A stretch of 44,299 bases of DNA from Variovorax paradoxus (GTDB taxonomy: Bacteria; Pseudomonadota; Gammaproteobacteria; Burkholderiales; Burkholderiaceae_C). Below are positions 1 through 8,092 of the stretch, in pieces. The stretch is taken from NCBI RefSeq assembly GCF_000834655.1, contig NZ_JXQQ01000070.1:1-44299 (forward strand), read 5' to 3'. The notes beneath the pieces are model-generated. The model saw only the letters and a program-made list of their open reading frames with translations. It did no database searches and was not told the DNA's origin. Position numbers and translations under genes: made by a program. The stretch's first letter is position 1. Each line of letters starts with the position of its first letter.

Positions 1-631
1 CCTCGGTGGTCGCCACGTTGCGCCCCACTTCGAAGGCGCTCTCGTCGGTCATGCTCAGGTGGCCCTGCTTGACGTCGTTGAGCAGGTTCTGGATGCCCCT
101 GGCGATGCTCTCGCCCTGCGAGTCGATGGCCTTCTTCTGGGCCTCGGCGTTGAAGGCGAGCGAGTTGCTGGGGGACGAAGCGGCCATCCACTGCTCGACC
201 GCGAAGCGCAGGCGGGCCTTGGTCTTTTCGTCGGCATCGATGGCCTCGGCCATGCTGAGCATCGTGCGGCCATTGAGGAGATACACCGCGGCCGAGAAGG
301 CTGCAAGCGGGTTGCTGCCCCATGCATCGGAGGCGAAGCGCTTGTCGCCCTCGGGCCTGGCCTGGAAACCCTGGCCCCAGAGGGCGGTGGCGTCCGCGAC
401 GTACTGCTGCTGGATGGATTGGAGCTTCTGCGGGTCGATGGCGATCTTGGGCAGATCGGGCAACTTTGCGCCCTGCGGCAACTGCCACAGCGGGGTGCCG
501 CCGACATCGAAGGCCGAGCCCCCCTTCGCGAGGGACTGCTGGAACGATGCCAGCGCCTGGGTCCATCCCTCGGAAAGTGCCTGCTGGAAGGGCGCGAATG
601 CATCCGCCCCCGTCGCTTGTTGCTTCATCAT
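1..631 (-). CDS. phaC: Class I poly(R)-hydroxyalkanoate synthase, N-terminal part (runs off the left edge)
   Basis: PhaC polymerises (R)-3-hydroxyacyl-CoA into polyhydroxyalkanoate on the granule surface. Only the first ~210 codons are present, so the catalytic alpha/beta-hydrolase part (Cys-Asp-His) is outside the window. The visible part has the typical class I N-terminal region: a helical segment, then FNAEAQKKAIDSQGES, a QNLLNDVKQGHLSMTD stretch and AFEVGRNVATTE, which in this family lead into the hydrolase domain. The start is the first of two adjacent ATGs (631-629), 5 bases after an AGGAGAC ribosome-binding site. The gene is divergent from the small membrane-protein gene to its right. 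Recognition rests on the N-terminal motifs alone, but these are distinctive. Confidence 0.93.
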   Translation of the reverse strand, partial: MMKQQATGADAFAPFQQALSEGWTQALASFQQSLAKGGSAFDVGGTPLWQLPQGAKLPDLPKIAIDPQKLQSIQQQYVADATALWGQGFQARPEGDKRFASDAWGSNPLAAFSAAVYLLNGRTMLSMAEAIDADEKTKARLRFAVEQWMAASSPSNSLAFNAEAQKKAIDSQGESIARGIQNLLNDVKQGHLSMTDESAFEVGRNVATTE

Positions 632-741
632 GTCTCCTGGTCCTCGCCTGAATCGAATCCGGATGGGTGCGTGTTTTGAGTATCCTGCATTCGCACGGCA
701 CCCACAACGCCGCTCTTTCCTCTTACCGACTGAAACTTCTA

Positions 742-1065
742 GTGTTCATACATCTGATCGTGATCGGCTGGCTCTACGTCGCCGTGATGATGGCGGTGGC
801 CGAAGCCACTGCCACCACGGGCACCGTGCTGGGCGCCATCTTCACATTTCTTTTGTACGGATTGGCGCCGGTGGCACTGGTGGTTTACCTGATGGGGACG
901 CCGGGGCGGCGCCGCGCGATCAAGCAGCGCGAGGCCGACGCGCAGGAAGCGGCACGCCGCGCCGCCGCAGAAGCAGCGGCAAAAGTACCGGAAGACTCAG
1001 GCCTTCCAGACCAGCGCGGCGAAGCGCCCGCTGACGCCGTCGCGCCGGTGCGAAAAGAAACGTGA
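742..1065 (+). CDS. Small conserved membrane protein of unknown function
   Basis: A 107-residue protein if read from the GTG at 742. The frame stays open upstream to another GTG at 667, but residues from that region look unlike protein. The chain has two hydrophobic segments (roughly residues 1-20, starting VFIHLIVIGWLYVAV, and 30-50), then a basic RRRAIKQRE stretch and an Ala/Glu-rich tail, so it is probably an inner-membrane protein with a cytoplasmic C-terminus. The last ~69 bases overlap the 3' end of the convergent pgeF gene. Function is not recognised. Confidence 0.6.
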   Translation: MFIHLIVIGWLYVAVMMAVAEATATTGTVLGAIFTFLLYGLAPVALVVYLMGTPGRRRAIKQREADAQEAARRAAAEAAAKVPEDSGLPDQRGEAPADAVAPVRKET

Positions 1066-1791
1066 CGGGTTGGCGACGGTGCACCACGCATCGCCGCCGT
1101 CGTTGCCGTACGCTGCATCGACACCCACCGAGCGCAGCCGCTGCCGCGCGAGCGCAGGCAGGTCCGCCAGCCATTTGCCCGGCGCGCCCGCGGGCTTGAA
1201 ACAGTTTGCAGCTTCCGGCGCATGCGCCTCGAACGCCGCTTTCACTTCCTCACCGACCTCGAAGGCCTTCGGCCCGATGCACGGGCCGAGCCACGCGATC
1301 ACCCGGCTCTCGCCTCGTGCCGGTCCGGCTTGCGGCTCGGACGCGAAGCAACGGGCGGCCTCCTCGAGCACGCCGCCCGCAAGGCCACGCCAGCCCGCGT
1401 GCGCGGCCGCCACCCTTTGGCCCGACTCGTCGGTGAAGAGCACGGGCAGGCAATCCGCCACCATGATCGTGCAGGCCAGCCCGATCGCCGTCGCCGTGCA
1501 GGCATCGGCCGCCGTGGCGTCGCGCACGAGCTCCGAGTCGGCATCGAGCGTCACGACGCCCGTGCCGTGCACCTGCTGCAGGAACACCGGCCGCGCGGCA
1601 ATGGCTTGCCCGAGGCGATGGCGGTTCTCGGCCACGTCCGCTGCCAGGTCGCCCACGTGGTCGCCGAGGTTCAGGCTCTCGTAGCGGCCGTGCGAAACGC
1701 CGCCCTCGCGCGTGGTGCACACGGCCCGCACGTTCGACGGTGCGGGCCATTCCGGCACGAGCCAGCGCGGATCGATGACGGCGGCGGTCAA
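997..1791 (-). CDS. pgeF: Peptidoglycan editing factor PgeF / purine nucleoside phosphorylase (YfiH, laccase-domain family)
   Basis: A 264-residue cytoplasmic protein of the YfiH/LACC1 (Cu-oxidase_4) family. Members act on purine nucleosides, and E. coli PgeF removes wrongly incorporated amino acids from UDP-MurNAc precursors. Family motifs are all present: TTREGGVS near the N-terminus, LQQVHGTGV, the metal-binding VADCLPVLF with its Cys, AAAHAGWRGLAGGV with the metal-binding His, and WLGPCIG. Length is normal. The start appears to be TTG at 1791, directly after the TGA of the upstream isomerase gene, so translation is probably coupled. The final bases overlap the convergent membrane-protein gene. 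Confidence 0.93.
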   Translation of the reverse strand: MTAAVIDPRWLVPEWPAPSNVRAVCTTREGGVSHGRYESLNLGDHVGDLAADVAENRHRLGQAIAARPVFLQQVHGTGVVTLDADSELVRDATAADACTATAIGLACTIMVADCLPVLFTDESGQRVAAAHAGWRGLAGGVLEEAARCFASEPQAGPARGESRVIAWLGPCIGPKAFEVGEEVKAAFEAHAPEAANCFKPAGAPGKWLADLPALARQRLRSVGVDAAYGNDGGDAWCTVANPSRFFSHRRDGVSGRFAALVWKA

Positions 1792-2430
1792 TCAGGCTTC
1801 CGCGTCGGGGGCTTGCGAAGGCTGCGCGCGCTGGAAGGCGTCGAGCGCCATGCAGGCCTCGAAGGCGGCCATGCTGCGCGGCAGGCCGCTGAAATCGCAA
1901 TCGAAGCGGCGGCCGTTGAAGATCTGCGGCACGAGGCAGCAATCGGCCAGCGTCGGGGTGTCGCCGTAGCAGAAGGTGCTGCCCGGATGCAGAGCGAGCT
2001 GGCGCTCGAAGGCCTCCATGCCGTCGCGCACCCAGTGGCGGTACCAGGCGTTCTTGGCTTCGTCGTCCAGCTTCAGGTCCTTCACGAGGTACTTGAGCAC
2101 GCGCAGGTTGTTGAGCGGGTGGATCTCGCAGGCAATGGACTGGGCCAGCGCGCGCACGTGGGCGCGGCCCACCGGGCCGCTCGGCAACAGCGGCGGCTCA
2201 GGGTGCGTCTCGTCGAGGTATTCCATGATGGCCAGCGACTGCGAGAAGCGCTCGCCCTCGTCTTCGAGCAGCGGCACGAGCTTGTCGGCCGAGATGGTGG
2301 CGTACGGGCCGGTGCGGTGTTCGCCGCGCGCGATGTGCACGGGAACGTACTCGTAGTCCAGGCCCTTCAGGCTGAGGGCGATACGCACACGGAACGAGGA
2401 GGAGGAACGGAAATAGTTATGCAGCTTCAT
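1792..2430 (-). CDS. Zeta-class GST-type maleylpyruvate / maleylacetoacetate isomerase
   Basis: A 212-residue glutathione-dependent cis-trans isomerase. It begins MKLHNYFRSSSSFRVRIAL: the thioredoxin-fold GST domain with the zeta-class SS(x)S(x)RVR signature, followed by the all-helical C-terminal domain (ADCCLVPQIFNGRRFDCD). Classical maleylacetoacetate isomerases have SSCSWRVR. The lack of Cys here resembles the maleylpyruvate isomerase NagL of gentisate pathways. A fumarylpyruvate-hydrolase-type gene about 1.1 kb away fits a gentisate role, but no gentisate dioxygenase is visible, so substrate choice is inference. A TAGCGC/GCGCTA hairpin (2445-2464) lies between this gene and the upstream TPR gene. 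The stop abuts the pgeF start. Confidence 0.88.
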   Translation of the reverse strand: MKLHNYFRSSSSFRVRIALSLKGLDYEYVPVHIARGEHRTGPYATISADKLVPLLEDEGERFSQSLAIMEYLDETHPEPPLLPSGPVGRAHVRALAQSIACEIHPLNNLRVLKYLVKDLKLDDEAKNAWYRHWVRDGMEAFERQLALHPGSTFCYGDTPTLADCCLVPQIFNGRRFDCDFSGLPRSMAAFEACMALDAFQRAQPSQAPDAEA

Positions 2431-2461
2431 GATTTTTCCAAGGATAGCGCCCACCGGCGCG

Positions 2462-3370
2462 CTAGGACCGCGGGGTGGCCCGCAGGATGCAACCGAAATC
2501 GCGCAGCGCGGCCTTCGGAGTGAGCCGATGCCATTCGTCGAGGATGCGGCGCGCATGCGCCTCCTCGCGGGCGGCGATGCCCACATGCCATGGCCCGAAG
2601 GCCTCGGGCGGCTCGCCGGGCGCATGGTTGTGCTCGCCGTCGGGCCGGCCTTCGGAGCAGGCCTTGCAGAGCACCTGGATGCTGGTGGTCCAGTTCTCGG
2701 CAGCTGCGCCCGCGAGTTCGAAGCGCTCGATGAGCGCGTTGATGTCTTTCTCCGTGGCATCGTCGATCCAGACTTCGTAGGTCGAATAGTCCGAGGGTGC
2801 GATGAGTTCCAGCGCATCGAACACCGGAACCTCCCTGTCGCCGTGCTTGCGATAGCCATTGGCCGCGCCGTCGTGCAGCACCAGGTCGCCGAAGCGGTGC
2901 CCGCACGCGGCCGACGGCACGTTGCGCAGGATGGCGCGCGCCGGGTCGATGCGGTCCGACCAGACGACCTCGCTGGCCTCGTCGCCATGCACGCGGATCG
3001 GCGTGAGCCCGATGAAGAAGTCGATCGGCCCTTCGCCCTCGGGAACCTGGATGCCGTACTGCTGCCAGGCCCGCCGCGCCGTGGTCCAGTCGCCGAGCGC
3101 GGTGGCGGCGATGCCCAGGTTCCACAGCGCGCCCTCGTTGCCCGGCTCGCATTGCACGGCCCGCGCGTTGGCCTCCAGCGACGCGGCCCACTCGCCGCGG
3201 TACTTGTGGATGAGGCCGGTGTTGTACCAGGGCACCGACCAGCCGGGATGAATGGCGCTCGCCTGGGCGTAGGCCTCCAGGGCGCCGTCCTGGTCGCCCT
3301 CTTCGTCGCGCCGGCGGCCGAGTTCGTTGAAGGCGGTGGCTTTGCCGGCTTTGCCGATTCGGATGGGCAT
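2462..3370 (-). CDS. Tetratricopeptide-repeat protein
   Basis: A 302-residue protein without signal peptide, starting MPIRIGKAGKATAFNELG. A GTG 30 bases upstream is a less likely start. About three TPR units lie in residues 15-125 (AFNELGRRRDEEGDQDGALE, AWYNTGLIHKYRG-type and NLGIAATALGDW). The C-terminal ~170 residues form a separate alpha/beta region with two Cys in VLCKACSEG, an Asp/Glu-rich DDATEKDINALIERF segment and HVGIAAREE. TPRs bind protein partners; no partner is indicated. It is transcribed in the same direction as the downstream isomerase and pgeF, 31 bases before the isomerase start, so it is probably the first gene of that three-gene unit. Confidence 0.82.
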   Translation of the reverse strand: MPIRIGKAGKATAFNELGRRRDEEGDQDGALEAYAQASAIHPGWSVPWYNTGLIHKYRGEWAASLEANARAVQCEPGNEGALWNLGIAATALGDWTTARRAWQQYGIQVPEGEGPIDFFIGLTPIRVHGDEASEVVWSDRIDPARAILRNVPSAACGHRFGDLVLHDGAANGYRKHGDREVPVFDALELIAPSDYSTYEVWIDDATEKDINALIERFELAGAAAENWTTSIQVLCKACSEGRPDGEHNHAPGEPPEAFGPWHVGIAAREEAHARRILDEWHRLTPKAALRDFGCILRATPRS

Positions 3371-3527
3371 GGTGTGGCGGGAAAAATCGAGGAAGAACAC
3401 GTTGCAAACGCAGGGCGCCTATTGTGAAGCGGCCGGAGACCCCCGGTGCGGCGCTCCGGCAGCCCTGTGCGGCCTCTGGCACACTGCCGGTCTCCCCTCC
3501 CGTTTCGCTGAAAAAGGACACGTCGCA

Positions 3528-4229
3528 ATGGCTTCCGAGTTTGTTTTCGCCCCGCCCGCCACCGTTTCGGTTCCGGTGGCCGGACAGCCCGCCCGCTTTC
3601 CGGTGCACCGCATCTACTGCGTGGGCCGCAACTACGAAGATCACGCCAAGGAAATGGGCTTCACCGGCCGCGAGCCGCCCTTCTTCTTCATGAAGCCCAC
3701 CGATGCGCTGGTCGTGGTCGACGAAGGCCAGACCGGCACCATGGCCTACCCCTCGCTCACCAAGAACCTGCACCACGAGATCGAACTCGTGGTCGCCATC
3801 GGCACCGGCGGCAAGAACATCAAGGCGGCCGATGCGCACAAGCACATCTACGGCTACGCCGTCGGCCTGGACATGACGCGCCGCGACCTGCAGGGCGAAA
3901 TGAAGAAGCAGGGCCGCCCCTGGGACATCGGCAAGGGTTTCGAGGAGAGCGCCCCCATCGGCCCGATCGTGCCGGTGGCCGCAGCCGGCGATGCCGAGAA
4001 CGCTGAAATCTCGCTGCAGGTGAACGGCACCGACCGCCAGCGCAGCACCGTGAGCAAGCTGATCTGGAACGTGGCCGAGACCATCGAGCACCTGTCGGCC
4101 GCCTGGGAGCTGCAGCCCGGCGACCTGATCTACAGCGGCACGCCCGAAGGCGTTGCCGCCGTGGTGTCGGGCGACACGCTCGTGGGCAAGGTCGCGGGCC
4201 TGCCGACGCTCACCGTCAAGATCGCCTGA
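3528..4229 (+). CDS. nagK: Fumarylacetoacetate-hydrolase family protein, probable fumarylpyruvate hydrolase
   Basis: A 233-residue FAH-fold hydrolase. NagK-type members split fumarylpyruvate into fumarate and pyruvate at the end of gentisate degradation. Conserved elements are IYCVGRNYEDHAKEMG near residue 25, FFMKPTDAL, the metal-binding Glu pair in HHEIELVVAIG, GYAVGLDMTRRDLQ with the metal-ligand Asp, GKGFEESAPIGPI, and the C-terminal GDLIYSGTPEGV. The ATG follows an AAAAAGGA ribosome-binding site. It is divergent from the TPR-isomerase-pgeF unit, so hydrolase and isomerase form a split functional pair. Other FAH-family activities cannot be excluded. Confidence 0.87.
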   Translation: MASEFVFAPPATVSVPVAGQPARFPVHRIYCVGRNYEDHAKEMGFTGREPPFFFMKPTDALVVVDEGQTGTMAYPSLTKNLHHEIELVVAIGTGGKNIKAADAHKHIYGYAVGLDMTRRDLQGEMKKQGRPWDIGKGFEESAPIGPIVPVAAAGDAENAEISLQVNGTDRQRSTVSKLIWNVAETIEHLSAAWELQPGDLIYSGTPEGVAAVVSGDTLVGKVAGLPTLTVKIA

Positions 4230-4246
4230 AGACGGCAGCACCGCCC

Positions 4247-4798
4247 ATGCTCCTGCGCGTCCCCATCAAGCACTGCAAGAACTGCGGCACCGCGGTGGTC
4301 TACCGCGTCCCGGACGACGGCGACACCAAGCCGCGCGCGGTCTGCCCGTCCTGCCACACGATCCACTACGAGAACCCGCTGAACGTGGTGGGCACCATCC
4401 CGGTCCTGGGCGACAAGGTGCTGCTGTGCAAGCGCAACATCGAGCCGCGCTGGGGCAAGTGGACGCTGCCCGCGGGCTTCATGGAGCTGGAGGAAACCAC
4501 CGCGCAGGGCGCCGCGCGCGAGACCGACGAGGAGGCCGGCGCGAACTTCGAGATGCAGGGCCTGTTCGCCGTGATCAGCGTCGTGCGCGTGGGCCAGGTC
4601 CACCTGTTCTACCGCGCGCGGCTGCTGGACGACAAGTTCGACCCCGGCCACGAAACCATCGAGGCGAAGCTCTTCACCGAAGAAGAGATCCCCTGGGACG
4701 AGATCGCCTTTCGCACCGTGCGCGAGGCGCTGGAACATTTCTTCGAAGACCGCCGCCGCGGCAGCTTCGACCGCGTGCACGAACTCAGCATCGTTTGA
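4247..4798 (+). CDS. Nudix hydrolase with N-terminal zinc ribbon (ADP-ribose pyrophosphatase-like)
   Basis: A 183-residue protein. Residues 10-35 form a zinc ribbon with two Cys pairs (CKNCG and CPSCH). The Nudix domain follows (residues ~45-165), with a canonical Nudix box near residues 78-99: Gly, then EETTAQGAARE, then DEEAG. It would hydrolyse nucleoside diphosphates linked to another moiety using Mg2+. ADP-ribose or NADH-type substrates are typical of this subgroup, but the sequence does not fix the substrate. It starts 17 bases after the fumarylpyruvate hydrolase stop and precedes creA by 8 bases, so the three genes may be co-transcribed. Confidence 0.88.
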   Translation: MLLRVPIKHCKNCGTAVVYRVPDDGDTKPRAVCPSCHTIHYENPLNVVGTIPVLGDKVLLCKRNIEPRWGKWTLPAGFMELEETTAQGAARETDEEAGANFEMQGLFAVISVVRVGQVHLFYRARLLDDKFDPGHETIEAKLFTEEEIPWDEIAFRTVREALEHFFEDRRRGSFDRVHELSIV

Positions 4799-4806
4799 CC
4801 CACCTC

Positions 4807-5295
4807 ATGAACAAGACACTTCGCGCCACCCTCTTCTGCGGCGTCAGCCTCGGCTTTGCACTGGCGGCAACGGCTGCCAGGGCGGAGACGGTGGGCGAAG
4901 TCGACACCGCCTTCAAGCTCATCGGCCCCGACCACAAGATCGTGATCGAGGCCTACGACGACCCCAAGGTCAACGGCGTGACCTGCTATGTCTCGCGCTC
5001 CAAGACCGGCGGCCTCGCCGGCGCCTTCGGCGTGGCCGAGGACAAGGCCGAGGCCTCCATCGCATGCCGCCAGGTCGGGCCGGTGAGCATCACGCAGCCT
5101 CTGCCCAAGCGCGAAGAGGTGTACAGCGAGCGCCTCTCGGTGCTCTTCAAGCGCCTGCGCGTGGTGCGCATGGTCGATGCCAAGCGCAACACGCTGGTCT
5201 ACCTCACCTACTCGGACCTGCTGATCGACGGCTCGCCCAAGAACAGCGTGACCGCGGTGCCCATCGACCGTGGCACGCCGATTCCGCTGAAGTAG
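4807..5295 (+). CDS. creA: CreA family periplasmic protein
   Basis: A 162-residue exported protein. The N-terminus MNKTLRATLFCGVSLGFALA...ARAETVGEV is a Sec signal peptide with cleavage near residue 24. The mature part carries CreA-family features: GEVDTAFKLIGPDHKIVIE, CYVSRSKTGG, SIACRQVGPV and the FKRLRVVRMVD / NTLVYLTYSD block. Two conserved Cys in the mature chain may form a disulfide. CreA function is not established in any organism; the name comes from its position in the E. coli creABCD locus. The start 8 bases after the Nudix stop was chosen because it gives a clean signal peptide. Confidence 0.87.
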   Translation: MNKTLRATLFCGVSLGFALAATAARAETVGEVDTAFKLIGPDHKIVIEAYDDPKVNGVTCYVSRSKTGGLAGAFGVAEDKAEASIACRQVGPVSITQPLPKREEVYSERLSVLFKRLRVVRMVDAKRNTLVYLTYSDLLIDGSPKNSVTAVPIDRGTPIPLK

Positions 5296-5423
5296 CGGCG
5301 ATAGCCCTTCGCGCATTCCGCTCTTGCGGAAGGTACGCACGAGTTTGCTAGCATCCCCCGCGTGGCGCGCCCGGCGTGCCAGACCGCAGGAACCCTCCGC
5401 AACGAACCCGTTCCAACAGCGCC

Positions 5424-5927
5424 ATGCATATCCAGACTTTCCTTTTCCGCACCGGCGCCGCAGCGCTGGTCGCCGCGTCTCTCGCCGCCTGTACCACCAC
5501 GCCCCTGCCTCCGGCACGGCCCGGCCAGACCGTCACCCCGCCCCCGGCGAAGCAGGCGCTCTTCATCCGTCCGGCGAGCGGCACCACCATCGGCCGCTTC
5601 GACGGCGTGCGCAACAAGGGGCTGGACATCGCCGGCAACCTGGGCGACCCCATCGTGGCATCGGCCGACGGCCGCGTGGTGTACGTGGGCGGCGAACTGC
5701 GCTCCTACGGCAACATGGTCATCATCAAGCACAACGACACTTTCCTCACGGCCTACGCCCACGCGCAGACCATCCTCGTGAAGGAAAACGCGGTCGTTCG
5801 CCAGGGCGAGAAGATCGCCGAAATGGGCCGCAGCGACGCCGATCGCGTGAAGCTGCATTTCGAGATCCGCAAGAACGGCACCGCCGTCGATCCCGAGCCG
5901 TACCTCAGCGGCCGTCTGCAGCAGTAA
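5424..5927 (+). CDS. Outer-membrane lipoprotein with degenerate M23 (LytM) domain, NlpD/EnvC-like
   Basis: A 167-residue lipoprotein. The signal ends in lipobox LAAC (Cys near residue 23), then a Pro-rich linker, then a LytM/peptidase_M23 domain (residues ~50-165). Active LytM enzymes bind zinc through HxGxD and HxH motifs. Here the first reads NKGLD, so His is replaced by Asn, and the second reads KLHFEIR, so the first His is Lys. This is the pattern of inactive amidase activators such as NlpD and EnvC rather than endopeptidases. There is no LysM domain. The start MHIQTFLFRTG gives a good signal peptide. A possible promoter, TTGCGG (5324) and TAGCAT (5349) with a long 19-bp spacer, lies upstream. 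Confidence 0.85.
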   Translation: MHIQTFLFRTGAAALVAASLAACTTTPLPPARPGQTVTPPPAKQALFIRPASGTTIGRFDGVRNKGLDIAGNLGDPIVASADGRVVYVGGELRSYGNMVIIKHNDTFLTAYAHAQTILVKENAVVRQGEKIAEMGRSDADRVKLHFEIRKNGTAVDPEPYLSGRLQQ

Positions 5928-6047
5928 GTATTCCGCGGCGGCTGCATTTCATCTTTTCTTCAGGTTGTTCCCTTCGTACGTACTAAGCTGCACGCAACCG
6001 GGGTGGGGCACGTCTTGCAGCCCTTCCCTTCGAAATGGAGAACGAAC

Positions 6048-6305
6048 TTGCGTCTGATTCTTTGGGGTGGCCTTCTGGCGCTGAGCCTCGTCGGTTGCGA
6101 AACGACCCGCCACGGCCGCGATCGCGACTACGACTACTACGGCCGTCCGCCGCCGCGGCCCTACTACGAGCCGGAGCGGGAAGCCCCGCGCGAAGGCCCG
6201 CGCCTGAGCGACATGCAGCAGCGCGCGCTCGACAACTGCATCGTGCTGCCCACTCGCCAGGACCGTGCGCGCTGCCGCGCGACGGTCATGTCCACCGTCC
6301 GCTAG
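6048..6305 (+). CDS. Small lipoprotein with LSDMQ...NC...RCRATVMSTVR C-terminal motif
   Basis: An 85-residue lipoprotein if read from TTG at 6048, which follows GGAG (6037-6040) at good spacing. A GTG at 6003 in the same frame would add a poor N-terminus. The signal LILWGGLLALSLVGC has a lipobox Cys. The middle is Tyr/Arg/Pro-rich (DYDYYGRPPPRPYYEPERE) and low in complexity. The C-terminus LSDMQQRALDNC...RCRATVMSTVR is almost the same as that of the exported protein at 8637-9038, so the two are diverged paralogs. Two Cys 14 residues apart in this motif could pair. Function unknown; probably anchored in the outer membrane. Confidence 0.75.
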   Translation: MRLILWGGLLALSLVGCETTRHGRDRDYDYYGRPPPRPYYEPEREAPREGPRLSDMQQRALDNCIVLPTRQDRARCRATVMSTVR

Positions 6306-6306
6306 G

Positions 6307-6329
6307 CCCGCCCCGCCCCGCCCCGCCCC
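6307..6329. repeat. CCCCG 5-bp tandem repeat
   Basis: Four near-perfect copies of CCCCG lie directly after the stop of the small lipoprotein gene. Flanking GCCCGC and GCGGGC (6306-6311 and 6333-6338) could pair into a GC-rich hairpin between two convergent genes, but there is no T run. Confidence 0.6.
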
Positions 6330-6355
6330 AGTGCGGGCACCGGCGGCGAATGACG

Positions 6356-7981
6356 CTAGAGCAGGCTCTCGGGCACCAGCGGCGCCAGAAGCTCCAGCTT
6401 CCAGCGCGCCCAGAAATGCGTTTCGGGCTCCGTGTGCAGGATGGTGTCGGCCGCATCGCCCGATGCCGGGCTCACCCATTCGATGCCGCCCCTGGGTCCC
6501 AGTTGCAGCTGGTAGGCGCCGTCCAGGCGGATGAAGCCGATCAGGCTGGTGAGCTGCTGCGCAATCTGCGGGCTGAAGATGAAGATGCCGATCTCGGTGT
6601 TGTGCAGCTCCGAGCGCGGATCGAAATTCATCGAGCCGATGAACACCGTCTTGCGGTCGATCACCGCCGACTTGCCGTGCAGCCGCCCGCTCGCCGAGCC
6701 GTACATGCCGAAGCGCTTGGTCTCCTCCACCCGCTTGGGGCTGAGCTCGTAGAGCTCTACGCCCAGCCGCAGCATCTGTGCGCGGTAGCGCCGGTAGCCG
6801 ATGTGCACCAGCGACTCGTCGGTGGCCGCGAGCGAATTGGTCACGATGCTGTAGCTCACCCCGTTGCCGCGGATGACGCGGATCGATTCCATGCCGCCGC
6901 GCCCGGGTATCAGGTAGGGCGTGGTCTGCATGATCTCGCTCTGCGCGCCGACCAGGTAACGCCGCACGTTGTAGAGCACGCTCTCGCTCGCCTCGTCGGC
7001 GGGCAGGCCGCGTCCTTCCGGCGTCGGCGCCAGCGCCTTGGCCGGCGGGTCGGCATACGCTTCGGCGCGCGCCCAGGCCAGCTTCAGCGTGCCGGCATCC
7101 AGGTCCTTGGCCAGCGGGTTGTTGCCCAGCAGGTCAGTGGAGTCGGGCTCCTCGGGATGCAGCGTCTCGGGGCCGCTGGTCAGGCGGTCGAAGCGTTCGC
7201 GCAGTTCCGTTTGCGATTCGCCGCCCTTGGCGACCAGCGCTTCGATGGGATACACGTAGGGGCTGTTCCAGTAGATGTCGAACAGTGACGACAACCGGGG
7301 CACCACGGCGCCGGCGACCAGCGTGTCGATGTCGATGAAGTTCGAGCCACCGTCGCGCAGGAAATACTCGTTGGCGATGTTGCGGCCACCCATGACCGCC
7401 ATCGTGTTGTCCACCACGTAGAGCTTGTTGTGCATGCGGCGGTGCACGCGGTCGAAGTCGAAGAGCGACGCGGCCCAGCGCGTGCCGAAGCGGTCGCGCC
7501 CCGCGGGAAACGGGTTGAAGAGGCGCACCTCGACGTTCGGGTGCGAGGCGAAGCTGGTGAAGAGCGGATCGGCGCCCGCCGTGTAGAGGTCGTCCACCAA
7601 AAGGCGCACGCGCACGCCGCGGTCCGCCGCATCGCGCAGGGCGCGCAGCAGGTAGCGGCCGGTCTCGTCGTTCTGCACGAGGTAGTACTGCACGTCGATG
7701 GAGCGCTGCGCGCGGCGCGCGAGTTCGATGCGCGCATGCAGCGAGAACTGCGGCATCGGCAGCAGGCGGAATCCGCTCAAGGGTTCGCCGGGCGGCGCGG
7801 CCGCTTTGACGAGGCGGCCGAGCATCGTCTCCGGCCCGTCGGCGATGGCCGCCGAGGGCTTGCGCTGGACGTCGGTGGGCAGGCCCGCGCAACCGGCCAT
7901 GCAGAGCGCGGCGATGCCGGCGATCAGCCACGCCAGCCACCGGGCGCACGGTTTTTCAACCCGATCGGGGATGTGGGTCAT
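6356..7981 (-). CDS. Phospholipase-D-like lipoprotein (cardiolipin synthase ClsC/YmdC-like)
   Basis: A 541-residue PLD-superfamily protein with two HKD motifs: HNKLYVVDNTMAVMGGRN in the first half and HGKSAVIDRKTVFIGSMN in the second. Each is followed by the conserved Asn. The region before the first motif (SIDVQYYLVQNDETGRYLL) and the spacing match ClsC-type cardiolipin synthases, which make cardiolipin from phosphatidylglycerol and phosphatidylethanolamine. The N-terminus has a lipoprotein signal (IAGIAALCMAGC), so the protein is anchored on the periplasmic side. The start MTHIPDRVEKP at 7981 gives a normal signal; an in-frame ATG at 8029 would lengthen it. Other PLD activities are possible. 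Confidence 0.87.
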   Translation of the reverse strand: MTHIPDRVEKPCARWLAWLIAGIAALCMAGCAGLPTDVQRKPSAAIADGPETMLGRLVKAAAPPGEPLSGFRLLPMPQFSLHARIELARRAQRSIDVQYYLVQNDETGRYLLRALRDAADRGVRVRLLVDDLYTAGADPLFTSFASHPNVEVRLFNPFPAGRDRFGTRWAASLFDFDRVHRRMHNKLYVVDNTMAVMGGRNIANEYFLRDGGSNFIDIDTLVAGAVVPRLSSLFDIYWNSPYVYPIEALVAKGGESQTELRERFDRLTSGPETLHPEEPDSTDLLGNNPLAKDLDAGTLKLAWARAEAYADPPAKALAPTPEGRGLPADEASESVLYNVRRYLVGAQSEIMQTTPYLIPGRGGMESIRVIRGNGVSYSIVTNSLAATDESLVHIGYRRYRAQMLRLGVELYELSPKRVEETKRFGMYGSASGRLHGKSAVIDRKTVFIGSMNFDPRSELHNTEIGIFIFSPQIAQQLTSLIGFIRLDGAYQLQLGPRGGIEWVSPASGDAADTILHTEPETHFWARWKLELLAPLVPESLL

Positions 7982-8092
7982 GGAAGCGAGAAAGGTGGGG
8001 GCAGGCGCACGAAGCGGAATGCAGGACATCCGCGGCTCGCGGTTTCTACCATGAGCGCGCCGCGCCTTGGTGCGACCGGCCCGGCGCAAAGG

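Noticed and set aside
2445..2464. TAGCGC/GCGCTA hairpin between the TPR gene and the isomerase gene
   Set aside because: It overlaps the TPR stop and lacks a T run on the minus strand, so it is neither a terminator nor a clear operator.
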